Origin: Paenibacillus psychroresistens
GTDB lineage: Bacteria > Bacillota > Bacilli > Paenibacillales > NBRC-103111
Reading direction: 5' to 3'
Length of the DNA: 64,000 nt
NCBI RefSeq assembly: GCF_009728935.1
Contig: NZ_CP034235.1
Coordinates: forward strand, 7,527,501-7,591,500
The notes under the pieces were generated by a model, which was given only the letters and a program-made list of their open reading frames with translations, made no database searches and had not been told where the DNA came from. The translations under genes were made by a program, and so were the position numbers. Position 1 is the stretch's first letter. The number at the start of each line of letters is the position of its first letter. Positions 24,890-34,408 of this stretch are shown here, piece by piece.

Positions 24890-26431
24890 ATGAAAACTTT
24901 ACCCTATCTCCATAAAACCGGCAACCTTACAACGCTTTATGTCGATGAAGCACCTTATGTAGCTTTAGCTGGGGAAATTCACAACTCGAGCTCCTCCAAT
25001 TTAACTTATATGAGAGATAAGGTTTGGCCGCAGCTGCGAGGCTTGCATTTAAACACGGTAATTGCACCTGTTTTTTGGGAGCTTGTTGAGCCTGCTCCAG
25101 GAGAGTTTGACTTTACATTGGTTACAGGCTTAATTGAACAAGCCAGAGTAGAGAATGTACGACTGGTTTTGCTGTGGTTTGGCCTCTGGAAAAATGGATT
25201 ATCGACTTATGTACCTGGGTGGGTTAAGAAGGATTACACGACTTACTTTAAAGCACGTTTTGCGGGGAATACAGCTTCGGAAAGCATTTCACCTTTTTGC
25301 GAAGCTGCTGTTCAAGCGGATGCTAATGCCTTTCAACAGCTGATGTACCACCTGAAGAAGATAGATGAAAATCAACATACCGTCATTATGGTACAAGTAG
25401 AGAATGAAATTGGTTTTCTAGATAGTGAACGCGATTTTTCGGAAGCTGCAAATCAAGAATTCATTAAACTAGTTCCTGCAAATATAGCTGAAGCCTTCGG
25501 AAAAACAGGTACATGGAGCGACGTGTTTGGCGAAGATGCAAGTGAATATTTCATGGCTTACCACTATGCCACTGCGGTTGAACTAATCACAAAGGCGGGA
25601 ACGGAAGCTTATGCGCTGCCAATGTTCGTCAACGCATGGCTGGAGCAGTTTCCAGAGAGGGCAGGATCTTACCCTAGCGGTGGACCTATCGCCAAAGTCA
25701 TGAAGATGTGGCAGCTAGCCGCTCCAACTATATGCCTCTACGCTCCAGATATTTATCTTCCGTCTTTTAAGGAAATTTGTGAAGAGTATACACAGGATGG
25801 AAATCCTTTGTTTATCCCAGAAGCCCGCAGGGATTTAGTGTCGGCGACCAATGTTTTCTATGCCATCGGCAAGCACAATGCGCTTTGCTTCTCTCCGTTT
25901 GGAATCGAGGATTTCCTTGCCGATCCCCAAGATGAAGCAGTCGATTTGAGCATACTGACAGCTTTGAATATTGAGCAATCCGGGTTTATTCTTAATGGGA
26001 CCGGCCCTTATCTGGCTCAGAGCTATAAGCTGTTAAGTAGTATGATGGGAATTATTCATCGTTATCGCGGAACAGGTAAAATGACTGGGTTTTTACAGAG
26101 TAGAGATAAAGGCTGCTTGCTGGCTTTTACCAAATATGACCTGAAAATCACCTACTTGCCCGCCGAGGAAGGCAAACCAATCGGCGGTGGTCTTATCATT
26201 GAAACCTCTGAAAACGAGTTTATTCTAGCAGGTATTGGATTCTCAGCAGACTTTCTGCCGAAGCGCGGTGAACAGCTTCAAGTAGGATACGTACGGATTG
26301 AGGAAGGCAGCTTTGATCAAGAGGCTTGGACAAGGGGCCGTGTGCTAAATGGTGACGAAGGTGCTTATGGCGGGATCAAAATAGGAAGAAACCCCCATGC
26401 GCTTTGCGTGGAGGTCTATAAATATTTCTAA
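24890..26431 (+). CDS. GH35/GH42-like glycoside hydrolase with DUF5597 domain
   Basis: 513 residues, no signal peptide. (beta/alpha)8 catalytic part: LHLNTVIAPVFWELVEPAPGEFDF is the clan-A beta-galactosidase-type opening, MVQVENEIGF carries the acid/base glutamate, and PLFIPEARRD is the probable nucleophile strand. The C-terminal 150 residues resemble the DUF5597 domain. Predicted to cleave a terminal beta-galactoside or related sugar from imported oligosaccharides, supplying the adjacent isomerase and oxidoreductase. ATG after AAAGGAG. It is convergent with the next AraC gene, two bases apart. Confidence 0.88.
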   Translation: MKTLPYLHKTGNLTTLYVDEAPYVALAGEIHNSSSSNLTYMRDKVWPQLRGLHLNTVIAPVFWELVEPAPGEFDFTLVTGLIEQARVENVRLVLLWFGLWKNGLSTYVPGWVKKDYTTYFKARFAGNTASESISPFCEAAVQADANAFQQLMYHLKKIDENQHTVIMVQVENEIGFLDSERDFSEAANQEFIKLVPANIAEAFGKTGTWSDVFGEDASEYFMAYHYATAVELITKAGTEAYALPMFVNAWLEQFPERAGSYPSGGPIAKVMKMWQLAAPTICLYAPDIYLPSFKEICEEYTQDGNPLFIPEARRDLVSATNVFYAIGKHNALCFSPFGIEDFLADPQDEAVDLSILTALNIEQSGFILNGTGPYLAQSYKLLSSMMGIIHRYRGTGKMTGFLQSRDKGCLLAFTKYDLKITYLPAEEGKPIGGGLIIETSENEFILAGIGFSADFLPKRGEQLQVGYVRIEEGSFDQEAWTRGRVLNGDEGAYGGIKIGRNPHALCVEVYKYF

Positions 26432-26433
26432 AT

Positions 26434-27279
26434 TTAACCCGTTTCTTTATTAGCTGTTGTTCTGGAAGGCGGGTATCCGTAATATTTCTTAAACAGCTTG
26501 CTAAAGTGATAGGCATCGTCATAACCCACACTTCTCGCAACTTCCTTAATCGATAGCTTGCCATGCTTTAACAGCTCATTCGCGCGAGCCAGCCGAAGCT
26601 TTATTAAGTAATTGATCGGTGAATCGCCGGTTTCATCCTTGAATATTTTAGAAATATAAGCTGGACTGATATACATCGATTGGGAGATTTTACTTAGCGT
26701 GATATCTTCCATATAGTGAATTTGCATATATTTCATAATGACATTGGCAATATCTTGTTTTTCGCGTTCTTCAAAAGTAAGTAAAAGGTCACGATTAAGC
26801 GTCGCTTCCTTGTTCAATTCGCGTATGATCAGAATAATTAATTTCATCAGCAGCGCCATCAGCACGACCTCATAGCCACAATCTCCGGTTTCCTTCTCCT
26901 TGAGCATTTCTCTGCAGGTTTGAAAGAACTCTTCCTTGTGCCTATCCAGCTTAATTATGGAAGAATGACTTGGAAATGTGTCCCTTGGATAACCTTCAAA
27001 AATAATATTCTGAAAGCCAATATGCAATTGCTTATTTGTGGTGTTTTTTTCAGTCGTTTCATAATGCTCTATACCTGGATTAAAGAGAAGAATATCCCCT
27101 TCCTCCAAGTTATAAAAAGTTCCATTTATGTTATAAAGGACAGAGCCCTCGAGAATCACACTGATTTCCAGATAATCATGCTTATGATTGGAGCACACTC
27201 TCTCTGTTAAGGTTTCATGGTAATAGACATAGTAAATTTCCGGATTTAAGGTGCTAGTATTTAATTGCAGTTGTCCCAT
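26434..27279 (-). CDS. AraC family transcriptional regulator
   Basis: 281 residues. N-terminal cupin sensor (HDYLEISVILEGSVLYNINGTFYNLEEGDILLFNPG) and C-terminal double HTH (ITLSKISQSMYISPAYISKIFKDETG; IKEVARSVGYDDAYHFSKLFKKYYG). Probably regulates the neighbouring GH35-like hydrolase or the divergent ABC exporter 127 bases away; the sequence does not decide. ATG with AGGGTG upstream. Confidence 0.9.
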   Translation of the reverse strand: MGQLQLNTSTLNPEIYYVYYHETLTERVCSNHKHDYLEISVILEGSVLYNINGTFYNLEEGDILLFNPGIEHYETTEKNTTNKQLHIGFQNIIFEGYPRDTFPSHSSIIKLDRHKEEFFQTCREMLKEKETGDCGYEVVLMALLMKLIILIIRELNKEATLNRDLLLTFEEREKQDIANVIMKYMQIHYMEDITLSKISQSMYISPAYISKIFKDETGDSPINYLIKLRLARANELLKHGKLSIKEVARSVGYDDAYHFSKLFKKYYGYPPSRTTANKETG

Positions 27280-27406
27280 TTCACCCTATAGCTCCTCTAA
27301 GTATTTTTATTAAAATATACATCAAACCACGAGTATTGTACATTTCTTCTGTACGATATTTCCCTCATAATGAGTTGCTAGAGAGATAACTACAGGGGTG
27401 AGTCAG

Positions 27407-29152
27407 ATGAATAATATGCAGTGGGTTTGGAGTTACATCCGAAATTTAAAATTAAGCCTTTTTACGGCGATGTTTTTAGTTGTTGTCGGGTCTGTCATTA
27501 GTATGTTCTATCCTTTATTGGCAGGCAGGCTGGTGGATGATGTCATTAATAAGGGTCATTCCGAATTGCTGCTCCCGCTTCTAGGGACGATGATTGGACT
27601 TATGTTTCTCAAATCGCTTATCAGGTATGTCTATCAAATGTTATGCGAAAAGGTATCACAGCAAGCCTTATTTAATTTAAGAGAAGAACTATACAAAAAA
27701 CTGCTTAGCCTGGATTTTGACTTCTTCAACAATACGCGTGTTGGCGATATTATGGCAAGAATGACAGGCGATATTGAAGCCTTTCGTCATTTCTTAGCTT
27801 TTGTAGTTTATAACATAGTGGAGAATATGACTCTGCTGCTCTTCGCTATTTATATGATGATGCAAATCAATGTACCTATAACGCTAATTCTAGTCGTCAT
27901 TACTTTTTTTATTGGCATAGTTACCTTTAGAATGTCGCGTGAGGTTAAGCCGATGTTTTACGAAATTCGTCAAAGCTTCTCACGCCTGAATTCAGTGGTT
28001 CAGGAGAATATTAGCGGGAATCGTGTGGTTAAAGCTTTTGCCCGTGAGGATTTTGAAATTGAGAAGTTCACAATCCATAACAAGGATTATAATAAACGCA
28101 ATATGGATTCAGCCAAGGTGTGGGTCAAATATTTGCCGATTGTCGACTCTTTAACCAGTTTCTTAAAAGTAGCTACCTTGCTTGTTGGCGGGATTTTTGT
28201 GATGAAGGGCACCTTTTCGCTTGGTGATTTAATTGTGTTTAACGGCTTCCTCTGGATGCTGGATGGTCCGATGCGGATGTCAGGCTGGTTAATTAATGAT
28301 GTCCAGCGCTTTGTTGCATCCTCTTATAAAATACGCGAGATGCTCGATGCTGAATCCAAGATCACCAATCCTCCGCTGCAAAATGCTAAAAAGCTGCAGG
28401 GCTACGTGCGATTTGATCAGGTTTCTTTTCAGTTCGCGGATAGTGATCAGCATGTGCTGAAGAAGGTTTCCTTCGAAGCCAAGCCCGGCCAGACTGTTGC
28501 CATTCTTGGAGCAACCGGCTCAGGCAAATCAACCTTGGTCAGCTTAATTAGTCGTTTCTATGATGCCTCCGAGGGAACGTTATTCATTGACCATGAGGAC
28601 ATTCGAAATTTGGAATTAAGAGATCTGCGCAGCAGTATCTCCACGGTTATGCAGGATATTTTTCTATTCTCCGATACGATAGAGGGCAATATTGCTTTTA
28701 GTGAACCAAATGCAACATTTTCTCAAGTCGAGTCCATTGCCAGGATTGCCGATGCACATAATTTTATTATGAAATTAAACGAAGGCTACGATACCATTGT
28801 CGGCGAGCGTGGTGTTGGCTTATCCGGTGGACAAAAACAGCGTATTTCATTAGCACGTGCTTTGTTGCGTAATGCATCCATCCTAATTCTTGACGACACA
28901 ACTTCAGCAGTGGATATGGAAACAGAGTTTAAAATCCAACAGGAGCTTAAGAAAATTGGCAGCGATATGACGATTTTCGTTATTGCTCATCGCATTTCTT
29001 CCGTGATGGATGCTGACTTAATCTTAATTATGGAGCATGGCGAAGTGATAGAACGTGGCACCCATGAGGAATTAATGAAGCAAGAAGGTTATTACTATAA
29101 TGTGTTCAGAGAACAGCTTGGTGATTTCAATCAACAAAAGGCGGTGAGCTAA
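27407..29152 (+). CDS. ABC exporter half-transporter, degenerate site subunit
   Basis: 581 residues. Six-helix type IV exporter membrane domain (1 to about 310) and C-terminal ATPase: Walker A GATGSGKST, Q-loop VMQDIFLFSD, signature LSGGQKQR, Walker B ILILDDTTSAVD, H-loop IAHR. The catalytic glutamate after Walker B is replaced by aspartate, as in the degenerate half of heterodimeric exporters such as BmrCD or TM287/288. The partner gene starts two bases later. The ATG at 27407 lies eight bases after AGGGG. Substrate unknown; drugs, lipids or peptides are typical. Confidence 0.92.
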   Translation: MNNMQWVWSYIRNLKLSLFTAMFLVVVGSVISMFYPLLAGRLVDDVINKGHSELLLPLLGTMIGLMFLKSLIRYVYQMLCEKVSQQALFNLREELYKKLLSLDFDFFNNTRVGDIMARMTGDIEAFRHFLAFVVYNIVENMTLLLFAIYMMMQINVPITLILVVITFFIGIVTFRMSREVKPMFYEIRQSFSRLNSVVQENISGNRVVKAFAREDFEIEKFTIHNKDYNKRNMDSAKVWVKYLPIVDSLTSFLKVATLLVGGIFVMKGTFSLGDLIVFNGFLWMLDGPMRMSGWLINDVQRFVASSYKIREMLDAESKITNPPLQNAKKLQGYVRFDQVSFQFADSDQHVLKKVSFEAKPGQTVAILGATGSGKSTLVSLISRFYDASEGTLFIDHEDIRNLELRDLRSSISTVMQDIFLFSDTIEGNIAFSEPNATFSQVESIARIADAHNFIMKLNEGYDTIVGERGVGLSGGQKQRISLARALLRNASILILDDTTSAVDMETEFKIQQELKKIGSDMTIFVIAHRISSVMDADLILIMEHGEVIERGTHEELMKQEGYYYNVFREQLGDFNQQKAVS

Positions 29153-29154
29153 AA

Positions 29155-30936
29155 ATGGCACGTAATAAATTTGATCAAGATGAGATGCTCGATTCGCCAT
29201 TCCGTTTCAGTGATTTTAAGCGCATTATGGTTTATATCAAACCTTATAAAAAACAAATTCTCTTAACGCTGTCAACCATTCTACTGGCGAATCTAGCGCT
29301 GATGCTCGGTCCTTATTTAACCAAAATAGCGATTGATGAAAGTATACCGAATCAGAATTATACGCAGCTTATTATACTTAGCTGTATTTTTCTGTTTACC
29401 ATTGTTATTACAGGCTTTTGTATGCGATATCGGATTCGAACCATCAATGAGATGGGGCAGAATATTCTGGAAACGATGCGCTTGGATCTGTTCAAGCATC
29501 TGCAGAAATTGCCCTTCACCTATTATGATAATCGCCCTCACGGTAAAATTCTTATCCGAGTTGTAAACTACATTAATTCTTTAAGTGATTTGCTATCGAA
29601 CGGCTTAATCAATCTAATTTCTGATTTGATAAGTTTATTCGTAGCTTTAGGATTCATGTTATTCATTGATTACAAGCTAACCTTGTACAGTCTAGCTTTA
29701 ATTCCTATTCTTATGTTAGTGGTTTGGGTTATTAAAAATGCACAGCGTAAAGCCTTTCAGCGAGTAAGCAACAAACAATCCAATTTGAATGCTTATATTC
29801 ACGAGAGTATTGCAGGCATTAAAGTTACGCAATCCTTTGCCCGCGAGGATGAGAATCTCATGATCTTCGATCAAGTAAGCAATGGGTATCGCAGCTCATG
29901 GATGACAGCGATGAGGTATCAATTCCTGCTCTGGCCATCTGTTCATAACATCGCCACGATCACAACCTGCTTGGTCTATTATGTAGGCATAAGAGAATTA
30001 GGCGTCCATGTTTCAACAGGTGTGCTTATCGCCTTTATTGGCTATATCGGAAACTTCTGGAACCCAATTATTAACATCGGTACCTTTTATAACTCTTTAA
30101 TCACAGGAACCGCTTATTTAGAACGAATATTTGAAACACTTGATGAAAAGCCTGACGTAATAGATAAGACGGACGCTTATGTATTGCCGAATATTAAAGG
30201 TGAAGTGACATTTAAAAATGTATATTTTCGCTACAATTCAGAAAGAGAAGTTCTCAAAGGGATTGACTTTACGGTCCAGCCTGGAGAATCCATTGCTTTA
30301 GTCGGCCCTACAGGGGCAGGAAAATCAACCATTATTAGTTTGCTCAGCCGCTTCTATAACATTAATGAAGGTGAAGCTAAGATTGACGGCCACAACATTG
30401 CGGATGTTACCCTGCAATCTCTGCGAGCTCAAATGGGAGTTATGCTCCAGGATACCTTTATCTTCTCGGGTACCATTATGGATAATATTCGGTATGGTCG
30501 TTTGGATGCAACAGATGAAGAAATTATTGAGGCATCCAAATCAGTTAAAGCTCATGACTTTATCGCCCCGCTGAAAGATGGCTACTACACCGAAGTTAAA
30601 GAGCGCGGAAGCACACTATCGGCTGGACAACGTCAGTTAATTTCTTTTGCCCGAGCTTTGCTAGCCAATCCCAAAATACTGATTCTCGATGAAGCCACCT
30701 CCAGCATTGATACCAATACTGAAATTGCACTGCAAATCGGTCTAAACAAGCTCCTGCAAGGCCGGACTTCCTTTATTATCGCCCATCGTTTATCAACGAT
30801 TAAGAATGCGAACCGCATCTTTTATATTGATCAAGGCATTATTCAGGAGCAAGGCAATCATGAGCAATTATTGGAATTAAAGGGCTTGTATTATACTTTA
30901 TACCATTCTCAATTCACTTTTCTAAAAGCGAATTAG
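29155..30936 (+). CDS. ABC exporter half-transporter, catalytic subunit
   Basis: 593 residues. Same layout as its partner: membrane domain to about 330, then ATPase with Walker A GPTGAGKST, signature variant LSAGQRQL, Walker B ILILDEATSSID with the intact catalytic glutamate, and H-loop IAHRLST. Having one normal and one E-to-D Walker B site across the two genes marks an asymmetric heterodimer. Likely a multidrug or lipid exporter. A bidirectional hairpin lies just after the stop. Confidence 0.93.
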   Translation: MARNKFDQDEMLDSPFRFSDFKRIMVYIKPYKKQILLTLSTILLANLALMLGPYLTKIAIDESIPNQNYTQLIILSCIFLFTIVITGFCMRYRIRTINEMGQNILETMRLDLFKHLQKLPFTYYDNRPHGKILIRVVNYINSLSDLLSNGLINLISDLISLFVALGFMLFIDYKLTLYSLALIPILMLVVWVIKNAQRKAFQRVSNKQSNLNAYIHESIAGIKVTQSFAREDENLMIFDQVSNGYRSSWMTAMRYQFLLWPSVHNIATITTCLVYYVGIRELGVHVSTGVLIAFIGYIGNFWNPIINIGTFYNSLITGTAYLERIFETLDEKPDVIDKTDAYVLPNIKGEVTFKNVYFRYNSEREVLKGIDFTVQPGESIALVGPTGAGKSTIISLLSRFYNINEGEAKIDGHNIADVTLQSLRAQMGVMLQDTFIFSGTIMDNIRYGRLDATDEEIIEASKSVKAHDFIAPLKDGYYTEVKERGSTLSAGQRQLISFARALLANPKILILDEATSSIDTNTEIALQIGLNKLLQGRTSFIIAHRLSTIKNANRIFYIDQGIIQEQGNHEQLLELKGLYYTLYHSQFTFLKAN

Positions 30937-30949
30937 TCCCCAAGCGCAT

Positions 30950-30989
30950 AGAAGCCCTACCTCAATGTCGATGTCGAGGCAGGGCTTCT
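30950..30989. terminator. bidirectional hairpin between convergent genes
   Basis: AGAAGCCCTaCCTC pairs with GAGGcAGGGCTTCT around a 12-base loop. It lies between the exporter (plus) and the GxGYxYP gene (minus) stops. T tracts are short on both sides, but position and stem strength favour a shared terminator. Confidence 0.7.
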
Positions 30990-31010
30990 TGATGCTTTTA
31001 GTCAGCTAAC

Positions 31011-34000
31011 TCAAGGCACGGTGATTGAATAATCGTCAAACCAAGCCGTTCCAGTCCCGTTCGCAATCGCTCTAATAAAAATCTTAGTTGTATTGGCGTT
31101 AGTTGTCCAGCTTCGCGTAGCCTGTGTCCAGCCATTGGTGCCTGTTTTATAGGTGCTTTCCCAATAAGTGCCTGCAATTTCTACCCCAGCAGCATTCAGC
31201 TCCTGCACGGCAAAATATACGCCAGTACCCGTGAAGCTTGTCGTCTTTAACCATGCGCTAAGCGTTGCGGCAGTATTACCGCCAATAACAATATTGTTCT
31301 CGGTAAAATTGGCAGCGACCATACTTGTTCCGTTTATTTTGGCCGAATGCGTACCTCCATGTGCGAAATCCGTAGCCCAAGTAAAAGTTGGTGTTCCTCC
31401 CCAGCTTATAGTTGCCCAGCTATTAGCATTAATTGGATTTAATTCATAGGTGCCATTAACTACCTTCTCGTTAGGAGCTGGGGTTGGCGTCGGTGTAGGG
31501 GTCGGTGTTGGTGTAGGGGTCGGTGTGGCTGATGTAGTATAACTCACAATCAGCTGCGGAGCTTGTGAGCCCTCTCGGGTATCAAACCCATCATCCGTTG
31601 TGCCGCTAGTAGAAATAACCGCCAGCTCATAAGTCCCATCGCCACTTAAAACCGATGTGGTTAACGTCGTATCCACAACCTGGCCATCCGATAATTGCCC
31701 TCCTGTATAGCTGCCATAAATCGTTGCTCCGGTTGTTGGTTTAGTACTCCAAGTAGCTCCCGTCTCCGTCCAGGCACTCGTTGTCTTCCTGATTTCATAA
31801 TTGGTATTGCCATTGCCTTCGAGCAAGCTCTCCTTCATGCGGAGCTTAACCGAATTGACTGTTTTGCCGCTTAGGCCTGTCACATTAAAGCGGACATAAC
31901 TGATTCTCTTGCCACCCGTATCGAATTTGACGCCCATTTTAACACCGGTACCATTGTTTGTAGAAGCTGTTGCCTCATCTACAAAGGTGTCAGCGGTGGA
32001 ACTGAAGCTCAGAGTACCCGTTGGTGGTGGAGTCGGGGTAGCAGTTGGCGTTGGTGTAGGCGTTCCTGTAGGTGTAGACGTTGGTGTCGGAGTTGGCGTT
32101 GGAGATGAGCTTGGGCCATATACCTCCAATTCCCATATCGAATACAAACCATTCGGACCTGCGGTGCTGTATACCCTGACATATCTGCCGCTGCCAGTCA
32201 CATTCAAAGTATTGATGCCTCCAGTTCCTGTAGTGGTCGAGTAAATATCCGACCAATTACTGGCATCATTAGAGGTCTGAATCTTAAAGCTGCTTGCATA
32301 AGAGGCTTCCCAGTTTACTTTCACTTGGTTGATCGAATAACTCTGGCCCAAATCCGCATATATCCATTGGATTCCATTTGTTGTTGAGCCCCAACGTGAT
32401 GAGGTATTCCCATCTACTATATTGGATGCTGGCAGGCCGCTAACTGCAGAGGAAGCTGTCACTGGCTTATTGAAAGCCAAATTGGTAGTACTTATTGGAT
32501 CAAATGGGTAATCCAAAGTCGTTGATCTAGCTGGAACGGCTACCGTGAGACCTTTCCATTGCTTCCAGGTTGCTGCCATATCTCTTGGATTGGTAAATTT
32601 AACAACACGCCCGGCTGGTGGATTATTAGCAATTGCATCCATTGCCGTTTTAATCCCCGAAACAGCATTATAAACATCATTGCCCCAGCCGCCGCCTGTT
32701 TTGATTAACAAAAAAATTGGCGCACTTGGACTGGTGCTGTTAATTGCATTCCGGATTTGCGTTTCAAAATTCACTGGATTCTGTACAATAGAGGTGACTA
32801 TGACATTGGACCCCGGTATTTGCCGGATTGCAGATGGAGATGAGCCGTCCCCACCCCATCCATATATAGACATATAGGGATCTATATAAGTGGATAGATC
32901 ATCCTGACCTGTATTTATATTAAATTGATTGTAGACAAGAAAATGATTCTTGGCTGCGTCATAATAATATTTAAGCAGCCGTTTATAGAAGGTTCTGCCC
33001 TGGGGATCAGTTGGGGCACCTCCATCATTGAGCGTAGTTGAAATGGATAGCTTGCTATTCTGCTTCTGGAAAAAGTATTTCATTAAAGGCGGATTCAAAT
33101 CCATATATAACGGATTAATATGCAGCCCAAAATTCACATTATTCAGATTAGCCTGATTATTCTTAAAAATGCCAATATCCTGATTCTGCGTCAACCCCGG
33201 GACATCTCCATCTCCGGAGAGGAAGGAAACATAAACACCATTACTTAATACCGGCAAAGGGCTTGGAGTAGGTGCAATAGGCAAAGTGCTCATATCCAAG
33301 GTGAACGAGCTAGTCGCTGATGTGTTTCCGATTTGGGTATTGGTTGTTGTTGATCCCAAGGCATGAAAGTCCTCTTCATTTCCCACAACATCGCCTAGCA
33401 GCATAGTTCCTTTGGGATAATTGGATAACAAATCCATCATCCGGCTGTATTGGGAAGGGATACTTGGATTCAGGACCGTTACAAACGCGCGATTAGCGGT
33501 ATAGTAATCATGAAACGAAGGTGAATATACCCATTCAAACATAAGGGAGCCAATGAATTTACGGGAGGTTTCCGGTTTAAAATAGTTCGCTTTAGCCCAG
33601 TCATAGGCGGCTTCATTGGTCGTTAAACCACGGGTATCTGCTTTTAATGTGAAATTATAGCCTTGGCCAGTGATATAAGTATCAATAGCTGCTGAAACAG
33701 GAATAGCATCTTCTATGCCGCTCGCAGTGATGGCTGCTGCAATGGCAGCACTCTCGGGAAGATAGGCAATAATATCGCCTGTATTAACAGTGGCAAGAGA
33801 TTGTCCTGCTGTAGCCGGATAAATTACTTTACCTTTTAAATAGGATGAATAGTGAGCTAACAGGTAACTAAGCACCGGATAGGTTTTTGTATTATCTAAT
33901 ACAGGTGTTGTTGTAGTGACCGGAAATAAACCTAAATCAAGCATCCACTGGTTCTCATCATTAAAGGTGCTGTTCCCTTTCCATGAGTCTGGATAGTAGG

Positions 34001-34280
34001 TAGGCTCATTAAGAAAATAAATTTTAGTTGGGCTTGTACGATTGACTATTCCTTGAATAGCGGTAAGTGAAATTAACACATCCTCATAAATAGTTTGCCT
34101 GCCATCCGAGTTATCTGGAGGCATAATATCTTTAGTTAAATCGAAAACAACTAGCCCAGTTGTTGGAGTTGATGCCGGTAATACAGGAATATAAGCCGCT
34201 TGAGCGCTTAATGTAGTTGCTAAAGCCATGATACCTGCCAAGCAAATTACAAAGCCTTTAATAAAACGATTCCTAAACAT
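31011..34280 (-). CDS. secreted GxGYxYP-family protein with three C-terminal binding modules
   Basis: 1089 residues. Signal peptide 1-29 (cleavage after SAQAA). Residues about 40-590 match the GxGYxYP putative glycoside hydrolase family (GLVVFDLTK, SIYGWGGDGS). Then a discoidin/CBM32 domain (598-722), a PT-rich linker (726-754), a DNRLRE/CBM96-type domain (756-915; SSTADTFVDEATAS), a second PT linker (918-936) and a CBM_4_9-like domain (938-1089). It should bind and attack an extracellular polysaccharide whose products enter through the adjacent LplABC-type importer. Catalysis by this family is not established. ATG after AAGGAGG; a hairpin separates it from the binding-protein gene. Confidence 0.85.
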   Translation of the reverse strand: MFRNRFIKGFVICLAGIMALATTLSAQAAYIPVLPASTPTTGLVVFDLTKDIMPPDNSDGRQTIYEDVLISLTAIQGIVNRTSPTKIYFLNEPTYYPDSWKGNSTFNDENQWMLDLGLFPVTTTTPVLDNTKTYPVLSYLLAHYSSYLKGKVIYPATAGQSLATVNTGDIIAYLPESAAIAAAITASGIEDAIPVSAAIDTYITGQGYNFTLKADTRGLTTNEAAYDWAKANYFKPETSRKFIGSLMFEWVYSPSFHDYYTANRAFVTVLNPSIPSQYSRMMDLLSNYPKGTMLLGDVVGNEEDFHALGSTTTNTQIGNTSATSSFTLDMSTLPIAPTPSPLPVLSNGVYVSFLSGDGDVPGLTQNQDIGIFKNNQANLNNVNFGLHINPLYMDLNPPLMKYFFQKQNSKLSISTTLNDGGAPTDPQGRTFYKRLLKYYYDAAKNHFLVYNQFNINTGQDDLSTYIDPYMSIYGWGGDGSSPSAIRQIPGSNVIVTSIVQNPVNFETQIRNAINSTSPSAPIFLLIKTGGGWGNDVYNAVSGIKTAMDAIANNPPAGRVVKFTNPRDMAATWKQWKGLTVAVPARSTTLDYPFDPISTTNLAFNKPVTASSAVSGLPASNIVDGNTSSRWGSTTNGIQWIYADLGQSYSINQVKVNWEASYASSFKIQTSNDASNWSDIYSTTTGTGGINTLNVTGSGRYVRVYSTAGPNGLYSIWELEVYGPSSSPTPTPTPTSTPTGTPTPTPTATPTPPPTGTLSFSSTADTFVDEATASTNNGTGVKMGVKFDTGGKRISYVRFNVTGLSGKTVNSVKLRMKESLLEGNGNTNYEIRKTTSAWTETGATWSTKPTTGATIYGSYTGGQLSDGQVVDTTLTTSVLSGDGTYELAVISTSGTTDDGFDTREGSQAPQLIVSYTTSATPTPTPTPTPTPTPTPAPNEKVVNGTYELNPINANSWATISWGGTPTFTWATDFAHGGTHSAKINGTSMVAANFTENNIVIGGNTAATLSAWLKTTSFTGTGVYFAVQELNAAGVEIAGTYWESTYKTGTNGWTQATRSWTTNANTTKIFIRAIANGTGTAWFDDYSITVP

Positions 34281-34356
34281 AAATATTCCTCCTTGTTATT
34301 TTGGGTTTTGGATAAAGTTATAGCTGAATGGGTTACGCTACCTCCTGACGATTTAA

Positions 34357-34390
34357 CTGCCCCATAATGTTAAAGCAACACATGGGGCAG
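34357..34390 (-). terminator. intercistronic hairpin after the binding-protein gene
   Basis: CTGCCCCAT / ATGGGGCAG, nine perfect pairs around a 16-base loop, lies between the solute-binding-protein stop and the GxGYxYP gene. No T run follows, so partial termination or mRNA 3'-end protection, as after many binding-protein genes, is more likely than full termination. Confidence 0.6.
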
Positions 34391-34408
34391 CAGGTTATTG
34401 TCGTTTTG

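Noticed and set aside
31909..32244. Plus-strand Gly/Val-repeat frame opposite the PT linker
   Set aside because: Mirror of the Pro-Thr linker of the GxGYxYP protein.
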